Shown: piece after piece, positions 1 to 7,006 of the stretch
Numbering within the stretch: position 1 is the first letter of the stretch
How the letters are laid out: each line of letters begins with the position of its first letter
Source: Anaerolineae bacterium
GTDB lineage: Bacteria > Chloroflexota > Anaerolineae > Aggregatilineales > UBA3940
Assembly (NCBI GenBank): GCA_020852775.1
Contig: JADZAD010000132.1
Coordinates: forward strand, 1-7,409
Direction of reading: 5' to 3'
Length of the DNA: 7,409 bases
The notes under the pieces: model-generated
Database searches by the model: none
What the model was told of the DNA's origin: nothing
What the model saw: the letters and a program-made list of their open reading frames with translations, nothing else
Position numbers and translations under genes: made by a program

Positions 1-846
1 ATCCTGCTGGCAGGTGGGAAGCGTGTCCGGCCACGGCTGTTGTTTCTTTCCTACCTGATCGCTGGAGGCTCCTCACTGGAAGATGCGGTGCCCCTTGCAG
101 CAGCCGTCGAGCTGGTTCACACGGCGACACTGGTACATGATGATATCAATGACCATGGCACAACGCGCCGGGGGCACGTCACCATCAACGAGCGCTGGGG
201 GCGAACGTTTGCACTGCTGACCGGTGACTTCCTGTTCGCCCAGGTTTACCGGCTCATGGCCCCGTACAAGGACCTCAACACAACCTTTGCCGAGGCAACC
301 GTTGCGCTCGTGGAAGGTGAGACCCTTCAGGCGGCCGCGGCAAAAGACAACAATCTCAATCGTGACCTCTATCAGAAGATCGTTGCCAAGAAGACGGCGT
401 CGCTGTTCCGTGCGTCAGCCCTATTGGGCGCTCAACTGGCAGGCGGGAAAGCCGATATCGTTGATACACTTGGCGAATACGGCTTCTATCTGGGGTTGGC
501 TTTTCAGATTGTGGACGACCTTCTTGACCTTACCGGTGATCCAGTGCTGATGGGTAAGGACGCGGGTGTAGACGTGCTGCAGGGCAAAGGTGTGGCAACC
601 GCAGTCAGGACAAATGGTTCCGCCGATGGCTATACCGCGTCAGCAGTTGCACTGGTCGAGCCGCCTGACGATGCCATCACCGCGATCAAGCGCCGCTTGA
701 TTGAAGGAGGGGCAGTTGAAGAGGGGCGCCAGATGGCGCAGGTTCTGGCGATGCAGGCCAATCGCTGCCTCGACAGACTTCCCCAGGGGCCTGAAGTGGA
801 ACAACTGCGCGACCTGATTACTGCGGTAATTGAGCGGGATAATTAG
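1..846 (+). CDS. Polyprenyl diphosphate synthase (trans-isoprenyl synthase), 5' partial
   Basis: The reading frame is open from base 1, so the N-terminus lies outside the window; 281 residues are present. The family's GGKRVRP motif is at residues 5-11 (GGKR binds the homoallylic diphosphate). The first Asp-rich motif DDIND is at 139-153, followed by TTRRG, and the second, DDLLD, is at 514-528. Both Asp motifs bind Mg2+ and the allylic diphosphate. The enzyme condenses isopentenyl diphosphate onto an allylic primer in the cytosol or at the membrane. The residues before the first motif (HTATLVH) are small, with Ala at -5 and no aromatic residue at -4 or -5. This resembles IspB-type long-chain synthases, so a quinone side-chain role is likely (inference). 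After DDLLD the usual G-D-L-x-x-G-K-x-T-L-P segment is altered to GVDVLQGKGVATAV. The gene ends at TAG 844-846 and is followed by a hairpin. Confidence 0.93.
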   Translation: MLLAGGKRVRPRLLFLSYLIAGGSSLEDAVPLAAAVELVHTATLVHDDINDHGTTRRGHVTINERWGRTFALLTGDFLFAQVYRLMAPYKDLNTTFAEATVALVEGETLQAAAAKDNNLNRDLYQKIVAKKTASLFRASALLGAQLAGGKADIVDTLGEYGFYLGLAFQIVDDLLDLTGDPVLMGKDAGVDVLQGKGVATAVRTNGSADGYTASAVALVEPPDDAITAIKRRLIEGGAVEEGRQMAQVLAMQANRCLDRLPQGPEVEQLRDLITAVIERDN

Positions 847-880
847 CCTGTTCCAGGTAGCAAAACCGAAGTCACAGGAT

Positions 881-911
881 GGCCCCCGGCTTGGCCCGGG
901 GGTCTTTGCTT
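881..911 (+). terminator. Rho-independent-like hairpin after the polyprenyl synthase gene
   Basis: The left arm GGCCCCCGG (881-889) pairs with the right arm CCGGGGGTC (896-904) over 9 bp with one G-U pair, around the 6-nt loop CTTGGC. The tail is TTTGCTT (905-911), which is U-rich but interrupted. It starts 35 nt after the upstream stop and ends about 30 nt before the Obg ATG. It could fully terminate the upstream transcript, or act as a partial terminator or attenuator for obg. The weak T-tract makes full termination uncertain. Confidence 0.7.
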
Positions 912-941
912 ATTACAGATGGGCAGGGTATCCTTCGCACC

Positions 942-2204
942 ATGTTTCTGGATGAAGTACGTATCTACGTGAAAGCTGGTGACGGCGGAGATGGCATGGT
1001 GTCATTCCGCCGTGAGAAGTATATCCCTTTCGGGGGACCGGACGGTGGTGACGGTGGAAATGGGGCAGACATCGTGCTGGTGGTCAGCCCTCGCCTGAAC
1101 ACTCTTCAGACCTTTGAGCGTGTCCGTCGCTTCATCGGACACAACGGTGGGCGCGGAGGAAGCGCAAAAAAGACGGGGGCGACAGCCGATCCGCTTCTGA
1201 TCGACGTTCCGCCGGGGACGGTAGTGCGGGACGCTGATTCAGGAGAACTCCTGGCAGATTTGACGGAAGTTGGACAGCGCGTCGTCGTTGCACAGGGGGG
1301 GCGCGGAGGCAGGGGGAATTTCCATTTTCGCTCCTCAACCAACCAGGCTCCCCGGATCGGTGAGAAAGGCGCGCCAGGGGAGGAACGCAACCTCGCCCTG
1401 GAACTCAAGCTCATTGCCGATATCGGGATCGTGGGGGTGCCCAACGCCGGAAAGTCAACGCTGCTTTCAGTGATCAGTGCGGCGCGACCCAAGATCGCTC
1501 CTTACCCATTTACTACCTTGACCCCGAACCTGGGTGTTGTATTGATCGGTGACTCTGAAGTTGTATTTGCAGATATTCCCGGGCTGGTTGAAGGAGCCCA
1601 TGCGGGGGTAGGGCTGGGGCACAGCTTCCTTCGGCATATTCAGCGTACCCGGTTGCTGATCCATCTGCTGGATGGGGCGTCGGCGAACCCGCTGGCGGAT
1701 TTTGCGCAGATTAACAGCGAACTTGCGCTTTTTGACCCTGATCTGGCGAACAAGCCCCAGATTGTCGTGCTGAACAAGGCGGACATACCGGAAGCGAGAG
1801 CGCAATCAAGCCGGATTGAGCGTGCCGCCCGCAAGCATGGACATGAATTTATGGTGATTTCGGCGATCACCAGGGACGGCGTCTCTGAACTTCTCTACGC
1901 CGTTCTCGAGGCCCTTAAGTCACTACCAGAGCCAGAGCGTCCCAATGAAGAGGTGCCGGTGTTCCGCCCGGCAGATGAAGAAGCCTTCGAAATTGTCCGT
2001 GAGAATGCCGGATACCGTGTTGTTGGTGCACGCATAGAGCGTGCTGCCGCTATGACCTACTGGGAATATGACGAGGCCGTCATGCGCTTCCAGCGCATAC
2101 TCGATGCGGTCGGTGTAACTGATGCCCTTCGCCGTGCGGGATGTGGTGAGGGTGACACGGTACTGATTGGCGATTACGAACTTGAGTGGATTGACCGGTG
2201 GTAG
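942..2204 (+). CDS. obg: GTPase Obg (ObgE/CgtA), ribosome assembly
   Basis: This is a 420-residue Obg-family GTPase, a cytosolic, ribosome-associated protein linked to 50S maturation and stress signalling. The Gly-rich Obg fold covers residues 1 to about 158; it begins MFLDEVRIYVKAGDGGDG and carries QGGRGGRGN. The G domain has the G1 motif GVPNAGKS (165-172), the G3 motif DIPG (211-214), the G4 motif NKAD (278-281) and the G5 motif SAI (307-309). The C-terminal OCT domain, about 335-415, contains RIERAAAMTYWEYDEAVMRF. The ATG at 942 is chosen because the family begins MFxDE. An in-frame ATG at 879 would add 21 unrelated residues encoded across the hairpin. The Shine-Dalgarno is weak (AGGG at 925-928, long spacer). 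nadD starts inside the last codons of this gene, so the two are probably cotranscribed. Confidence 0.97.
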   Translation: MFLDEVRIYVKAGDGGDGMVSFRREKYIPFGGPDGGDGGNGADIVLVVSPRLNTLQTFERVRRFIGHNGGRGGSAKKTGATADPLLIDVPPGTVVRDADSGELLADLTEVGQRVVVAQGGRGGRGNFHFRSSTNQAPRIGEKGAPGEERNLALELKLIADIGIVGVPNAGKSTLLSVISAARPKIAPYPFTTLTPNLGVVLIGDSEVVFADIPGLVEGAHAGVGLGHSFLRHIQRTRLLIHLLDGASANPLADFAQINSELALFDPDLANKPQIVVLNKADIPEARAQSSRIERAARKHGHEFMVISAITRDGVSELLYAVLEALKSLPEPERPNEEVPVFRPADEEAFEIVRENAGYRVVGARIERAAAMTYWEYDEAVMRFQRILDAVGVTDALRRAGCGEGDTVLIGDYELEWIDRW

Positions 2205-2800
2205 AACGGCTGGGCATACTCGGTGGCACATTTGACCCACCGCATATCGCACACCTGATCCTGGCAGAGATGGCACGTGAACAACTGCGCCTTGACCGCG
2301 TTCTGTGGGTTCCGGCAGCAGATCCTCCCCATAAACCGGGAACGGTTGTAGCCCCGATTGAGCACCGCCTGGCAATGCTGAGGTTGGCGCTCGCAAACAA
2401 CCCGGACTTTGAAATTTCCCTGGTGGACGTGGAGCGGCCCGGCCCTCACTACTCAGCCGACATGCTGGAGATCGTCTACGAACGTTATGCTCAGCCTGAG
2501 CTGATCTTTCTCATCGGAGGTGATTCGCTGCGTGATCTGCCGCTCTGGCATCAGCCCTGGCGTGTGATACAACACGCGATGCTGGGGGTGATGCAGCGCA
2601 CGCGGGAAGAGATCGATCTCCGGGCACTGGAACAGCAGATTCCCGGAATCATTGATCGGATCCTGCCTGTGGATGCCCCGCTGATCGAATTATCATCTAA
2701 CCTGATCCGTAGCCTGCGAGCCCAGAGTCGCTCGATCAGGTACATGGTGCCCGCTCCGATCGAAGCCTATATTTCGTCCCACTCCCTGTACTGTGATTGA
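2198..2800 (+). CDS. nadD: Nicotinate-nucleotide adenylyltransferase NadD
   Basis: The product is 200 residues, normal for NadD. It transfers AMP from ATP to nicotinate mononucleotide to make deamido-NAD+, a cytosolic step of both de novo and Preiss-Handler NAD synthesis. The nucleotidyltransferase motif GGTFDPPHIAH is at residues 9-19, with the catalytic H-x-x-H at 16-19 (Ala where many relatives have Gly). GGDSLRDLPLW lies mid-protein. The C-terminal phosphate-binding SSxxIR motif is SSNLIR at 166-171, followed by the typical YI-x-x-H-x-LY ending. The start is GTG 2198-2200, overlapping the obg stop by 7 nt; no later start would retain GGTFDPPH. No strong Shine-Dalgarno is seen, so translation is probably coupled to obg. 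obg-nadD adjacency is common in bacteria. Confidence 0.96.
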   Translation: MVERLGILGGTFDPPHIAHLILAEMAREQLRLDRVLWVPAADPPHKPGTVVAPIEHRLAMLRLALANNPDFEISLVDVERPGPHYSADMLEIVYERYAQPELIFLIGGDSLRDLPLWHQPWRVIQHAMLGVMQRTREEIDLRALEQQIPGIIDRILPVDAPLIELSSNLIRSLRAQSRSIRYMVPAPIEAYISSHSLYCD

Positions 2801-2807
2801 ACTGTCT

Positions 2808-4544
2808 ATGATCGCCTCTGGTGCCCGCCAAAACCTCCAAAAACTATTTGCCGTGTCGCTGGTCGCCCTCAGCATGACAGCCTGCACGTCATCCGCCACG
2901 CCCGCTTCGCCAACCGTGATTCCGGCGCCGACAGCAACGCGGCAGCCTCAGAGTGCTGCTGCCAGCTCAGATGGCGCGGGCAGCCAGGCGGCAGAATCGG
3001 CATTGCTGGCGATACGAGATCGTGGTACGGTGCGCGTTGGTGTGCTGTACGGGTACGAGCCATTCGGTTACCTTGCCCCCGATGGTACGATCAAAGGCTA
3101 CGAGGTTGAACTCAGCCGTGAGATTGCAGCCCTATGGGGGGTGGAAATTGAGTTTGTGCAGGTGACGCGACAGACAAGGCTTCGCCTCCTGCAGGCAGGT
3201 GATGTGGATATGCTGGCTGCCGCTGTCGCCCGCACGCGTGATCTTGAAGCGGAAGTAGAATTCTCTCAGACAACCTTCGCGGGCGGTTACTCCCTGCTGG
3301 TGAACCAGTCATCAGGGTTTGACAGTCCCGAAGATCTATCCGGGCAAGCAGTTGGCGCAGAAGATGCGCTGGCTTTTGCCGCGCTGCAGGCTTATCAGGA
3401 AGACAACAGCACACAGTTCACTGCTACAGAGTACGCTGGCATTGAAGATGCAGTAGCTGCCCTTGCCTCAGGAGTTGTGCAGGCGGTGGCCGGTCGGCGC
3501 GAGCATCTGATGCTTGCCGCACAGGAAAAGACCGACACGCTGATCCTTGAGGATGCGGTGATGCCGGAAAGCTACGCGTTCGCTGTGCGGCGGGGTGACG
3601 TCGCGCTGCGTGACCTGCTTGACCTTTCGCTACAGCAGCTAAACAGCGCCGGGAAGATCTCGCCGCTCTTTACAGCGAACCTCTACGGCTATTCGGCGGA
3701 TGTCTTCCCGGCACTGCCTGGTGAGAGCGAACTGACTCTTGCGACCTTCCCGGTGGAAATGGCGGAACCCGGCGCCTTGCTGGAGCGGCTGCGCACAGGA
3801 GACCCACTCCGAGTTGCTGGCCTGTCACTGAGCGCCACCCCGGCGGTGTTCGATGGCCAGCCAATTGTGGACGGCTATAACCGTGCGGTGATCAACGAAA
3901 TGGCCCGCCGCTGGAATGTCTCTGTGATCGAAATTCCTGACAGCGTCGAGAATGGGTTTGATCTTCTTGCCGCCGGACAGGCCGATGTGGTCGTCGGGGT
4001 GCGGCCCTCTCTCAATCTGCTTGGTGTGTATGCTGTAAGCGAACCATACTATGCGCGGGGTTTGAGGTTGATCTATATCGACGACGTCGCTCTGAGGGGA
4101 ATTAACGATCTTGAGTTCAAGCCTTCGCTGGCGATTCCGCCCATCGATATCAGCCGGGACCTGATCGACGATAACAATGGCTTCCCACAGATTCAGGAAA
4201 GCGAGTCGCTGGAGGACGCTTTTGAGGCGGTGACCAGCCGCGGTGTGTACGGTGTCGTAGGAGATGAATACACGCTCTACCTCATGGCACAGGCGGAGGA
4301 GCGCCTCAAGCTTCATCCTGACCGCTATCGCGCATCCGGGTACGCTATGGCGATGTCGCGGCTTGACCCCGATTTCCTGGCCCTGGTCAACTTCACCCTG
4401 CAGGATATGAGCGCGGATGGTACTCTGACGCGCCTGCAGGAGCAGTATTTCAAACCATATCTGCCGGAAGGCGAAGAACTGGAAGCCTATGAACTGCAGC
4501 CATGGCCGGGAGATGCAGCAGGCTACCTTCAGATGGGATATTAG
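2808..4544 (+). CDS. Lipoprotein with two tandem SBP_bac_3-type solute-binding domains
   Basis: The 578-residue product is a predicted exported lipoprotein. A signal peptide with an Arg/Lys n-region and a hydrophobic core (LFAVSLVALS) ends at MTAC, making Cys26 the likely lipidated residue. A Thr/Pro/Ser/Ala-rich tether follows to about residue 60. Two periplasmic-binding-protein modules come next. Module 1 spans about 66-292; it begins IRDRGTVRVGV and has FGYLAPDGTIKGYEVELSRE. Module 2 spans about 324-560 and has VSEPYYARG and VVGDEYTLY. Such modules bind small polar solutes, often amino acids, for ABC importers or sensor proteins. Module 1 lacks the canonical ligand Arg and Asp, and module 2 keeps only the Asp (D486). 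No permease, ATPase or kinase is next to it. I prefer ATG 2808 because it gives a compact signal peptide; in-frame GTG 2793 would overlap nadD by 8 nt and add five residues. Neither start has a clear Shine-Dalgarno. Ligand unknown. Confidence 0.88.
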   Translation: MIASGARQNLQKLFAVSLVALSMTACTSSATPASPTVIPAPTATRQPQSAAASSDGAGSQAAESALLAIRDRGTVRVGVLYGYEPFGYLAPDGTIKGYEVELSREIAALWGVEIEFVQVTRQTRLRLLQAGDVDMLAAAVARTRDLEAEVEFSQTTFAGGYSLLVNQSSGFDSPEDLSGQAVGAEDALAFAALQAYQEDNSTQFTATEYAGIEDAVAALASGVVQAVAGRREHLMLAAQEKTDTLILEDAVMPESYAFAVRRGDVALRDLLDLSLQQLNSAGKISPLFTANLYGYSADVFPALPGESELTLATFPVEMAEPGALLERLRTGDPLRVAGLSLSATPAVFDGQPIVDGYNRAVINEMARRWNVSVIEIPDSVENGFDLLAAGQADVVVGVRPSLNLLGVYAVSEPYYARGLRLIYIDDVALRGINDLEFKPSLAIPPIDISRDLIDDNNGFPQIQESESLEDAFEAVTSRGVYGVVGDEYTLYLMAQAEERLKLHPDRYRASGYAMAMSRLDPDFLALVNFTLQDMSADGTLTRLQEQYFKPYLPEGEELEAYELQPWPGDAAGYLQMGY

Positions 4545-7006
4545 GGAAGCAGAGCAATCGTCTGAAGCCCAAACGGCGGCACCGTCAGGGTGACCGTCTG
4601 GCCCTCGACCTGCAACGGTGGCAGGCCGAGACTGGCCTCGTCGAGCCGCATTCGTTCCGCGCTGCCGAACGATACGCCGATCTGAACGTTCGCCGACTGC
4701 GCTTCACCACTGAGATTGTAAACACGAACGATCATTGCCTGACCATCACGCGCTGGCTTGATGGTACTTAGTACGACAAGTGGGTTGTCAACGGTAACCA
4801 GGCTTCCACGCGAGTTCAGCACCCCTTTATGGCGTGTCGTCACGAGGGCTCTGAGCGGAGTCTGGAACTGCCATGACTGGTGCCATGCGCTCAACCAGTC
4901 CGTGCCAGGATGTGGGATGACGGCCAGCGAAAGCTCGTGCTCACCAAATCCCTGGGCGCCGGACACAGAATCTCGAGCCCGCTCGATCCCATTTAAGGCG
5001 CAGGGCTCCCCCACTGCGCGAAGCAGGGTAACGGCTACGTCGTGACCATGCTCCGCCGGTGTTACCCAGGCCTCCGGCAGCCCTCGTGATGCGATAGTAA
5101 GCCCGCTGTCCGCACTGATAATAGTGGTGAATGCGCGTTGAGCTACGGCGACTGGTTCCGGATCAGCGCCCTCCTGAGCCAGGCTGACGACGGTCTCGTT
5201 CACTGTGAACAGCCCATCCGCAAACACGGTCTCACTGAACAACCCGCTCGGGAAGTGGATCCTCAGGCGATGGTTGGAGGCTTCATTTGCCAACCGGATA
5301 TCCAACTCCACCCGTGGGACGCTTCGATACAGGGTGATGCGCGTGGCGATTGCCATCGGGACGAACTGCGCAGCCATCGGTAGCCGCGCACTGCGATCTG
5401 GCGACAGAGACTCTGGTAAGCGAAAAATCTGGAAGACGTAAAGAATCTCGCTGGTAGCTCCACGCTGGCGGGTCACCAGCAGTGGCGCATTGGCAGGGAC
5501 GTCGATAATTGTATCACGCGTTGGAGGCGCATAGGACAGCACCGTCCCGCAGTCACCGCCGTCCTCAAAACGGCCAAGGCCGGCATACGAGCGTCCCGTC
5601 CGCTTGTCGAAGATCGTCAGCAGCCCGGTCTGGCGATCGACGGTCAGGCTGAGAGCCTCATTCTCAATGGACAGGCCGCTGTCAACATCGACCATGCTGC
5701 TGTCGGTGTCAGTATCAGTCTGGCTGATTACGAAAGTATCGTATCCGAATGCCGGAACGTCTCGGGCGATAAACTCAACAACTGGCAACCTTGGTGTATC
5801 GCCGTCCTGTTCAACATCAACAACGGAGCAGGGCACTGATCGACCCGCAGACTCTGTCATCTCCATGGGCAGCAGAGGGTCCCACGGAAGCTCTGCCAGC
5901 GCAACGCTGACAGGGCCGCTCTGGGCGCTCCGCGCGGCATTGAATACTACCACTGCAACACCCTTGGCAGGCAGGGTCGTGGTATTGATCTGCGCCGCAA
6001 GTGTCTCAAGCGCACCGCGCGTGATAGCATCTGCAACGGTCTCAGCCCGCTCGTGCAGGGATTGAGTCATCCGGTAAGTGGCGTCAGAAGCACAGCCGAG
6101 CAGGACCTCAGGTGTCTGGGCGCGCAGGGCAAGCCGCCATGCGTAACTCAGGACATCTGAAGCGGAGAGGAACCCCTTCGGGTTCGAGGGCGACAACAGC
6201 GATGCCCAGACCGTGAAAGGCTCGGCCCAGTTCTCGAGGAGGGTCTGGATGCGGTGATTCCGTTGCTTGATCCACAGCCGCGCACTCAGCGTTCCGGATG
6301 ATTCAGGGTGTGTGCGATCGACGACAGGTAGCACTTCGGGGTAGGGTAGGCTCGCCGTATCACGGATCAATTCAGCCAGTCCGGTGAGTGTCGATACCGT
6401 CCGGCGTACTGGCCTGCGTTTTACTGGTACTCCACCTGGTCGGTAATCGTTCACCCGCAGTTCAGGGCCATGGCCACGGGCGTTGGCTTCACGAAAGAGA
6501 GCTATCTGCGCACCGTCTCGTGCTACCCATGCGCCTGCTTGCAGCAGGCCGCCGCTCTGCATGCCCGGCTGCAGGAAGGCGCTGTACAGACCGAAGCCGT
6601 CAAGAATCTGTGGGAGTTGAGCTAGCTGAACTGCTCCTTCTGTGAGGCTGGCGATAAATCCCACCGCGCCAAGCTTCCTGCTGAGTAAAAGACCTTCCTG
6701 CAGATTTCGAATGAGGGCCTCACCGCTGACGAGGTGTTGAGCCGTCTGGACGTACCACGGGCCGGGGAAAAGGCGACCGCCAGCGACTAGTTCTTCAACT
6801 TGAGAACGCCAGTGAGGATGAACTTCCAGATAATCTTCAAGTACCACCGCCTGGCCATCCAGCGTTATGGCAGGGGCCGCAAGGTCGGAGGTAAATCGGT
6901 CGAGCAACTCTACCCAGGCCAGCCGGGCTTCTTCAGGCATGAGGTGATCCAGGCCAGGCGCGGTGGTCTGGTGGATTTCGTAGCGTTTGCGCGCTTTTTC
7001 AGCCAT
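4541..7006 (-). CDS. GH38 alpha-mannosidase-like protein, probable pseudoenzyme
   Basis: The 821-residue product follows the bacterial GH38 layout. In the N-terminal region LDGQAVVLEDYLE (49-61), GRLFPGPWYV (77-86), LVSGEALIRNL (92-102) and AQLPQIL (129-135) match the family scaffold. A helical region follows with LLGCASDATYRM (302-313). The C-terminal beta-rich part has IENEALSLTVD (from 447), IFDKRTGR, FEDGGDCG (480-487) and SYAPP. GH38 enzymes are zinc-dependent retaining mannosidases. Here the HxHWD metal motif is replaced around H12-D20, the DxFGH nucleophile motif is absent between residues 118 and 128, and P299-E300 stand where HD is expected. No signal peptide is seen, so it is probably cytosolic. 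The ATG at 7004-7006 has an upstream GGCAGG and overlaps the transporter stop by 8 nt; a TTG at 7031-7033 is a weaker alternative. Family membership is fairly sure; loss of activity is inferred from memory of family motifs. Confidence 0.85.
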   Translation of the reverse strand: MAEKARKRYEIHQTTAPGLDHLMPEEARLAWVELLDRFTSDLAAPAITLDGQAVVLEDYLEVHPHWRSQVEELVAGGRLFPGPWYVQTAQHLVSGEALIRNLQEGLLLSRKLGAVGFIASLTEGAVQLAQLPQILDGFGLYSAFLQPGMQSGGLLQAGAWVARDGAQIALFREANARGHGPELRVNDYRPGGVPVKRRPVRRTVSTLTGLAELIRDTASLPYPEVLPVVDRTHPESSGTLSARLWIKQRNHRIQTLLENWAEPFTVWASLLSPSNPKGFLSASDVLSYAWRLALRAQTPEVLLGCASDATYRMTQSLHERAETVADAITRGALETLAAQINTTTLPAKGVAVVVFNAARSAQSGPVSVALAELPWDPLLPMEMTESAGRSVPCSVVDVEQDGDTPRLPVVEFIARDVPAFGYDTFVISQTDTDTDSSMVDVDSGLSIENEALSLTVDRQTGLLTIFDKRTGRSYAGLGRFEDGGDCGTVLSYAPPTRDTIIDVPANAPLLVTRQRGATSEILYVFQIFRLPESLSPDRSARLPMAAQFVPMAIATRITLYRSVPRVELDIRLANEASNHRLRIHFPSGLFSETVFADGLFTVNETVVSLAQEGADPEPVAVAQRAFTTIISADSGLTIASRGLPEAWVTPAEHGHDVAVTLLRAVGEPCALNGIERARDSVSGAQGFGEHELSLAVIPHPGTDWLSAWHQSWQFQTPLRALVTTRHKGVLNSRGSLVTVDNPLVVLSTIKPARDGQAMIVRVYNLSGEAQSANVQIGVSFGSAERMRLDEASLGLPPLQVEGQTVTLTVPPFGLQTIALLP

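Noticed and set aside
903..930. Possible promoter -10 (TATTAC at 911-916) for obg
   Set aside because: Only a partial match, and no -35-like element lies at the right distance; that position falls within the hairpin.
879..941. Upstream in-frame ATG extending Obg by 21 residues
   Set aside because: The added residues are encoded by the hairpin region and do not resemble any Obg N-terminus; MFLDEVRIYV at 942 is the family start.
1291..1318. G-rich run with several G-tracts, a possible G-quadruplex
   Set aside because: It is explained by codons for the conserved GGRGGRGN segment of the Obg domain.
1923..2396. 157-codon open frame on the minus strand across the obg-nadD junction
   Set aside because: It lies opposite two confidently identified genes and shows no recognisable domain.
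3825..4316. 163-codon open frame on the minus strand inside the binding-protein gene
   Set aside because: It is antisense to a clear solute-binding domain and has no domain pattern of its own; long antisense frames are expected at this G+C.
5604..6065. 153-codon open frame on the plus strand opposite the GH38-like gene
   Set aside because: Low-complexity Ser/Thr/Ala/Arg composition typical of a shadow frame, and the opposite strand holds a continuous GH38-like protein.
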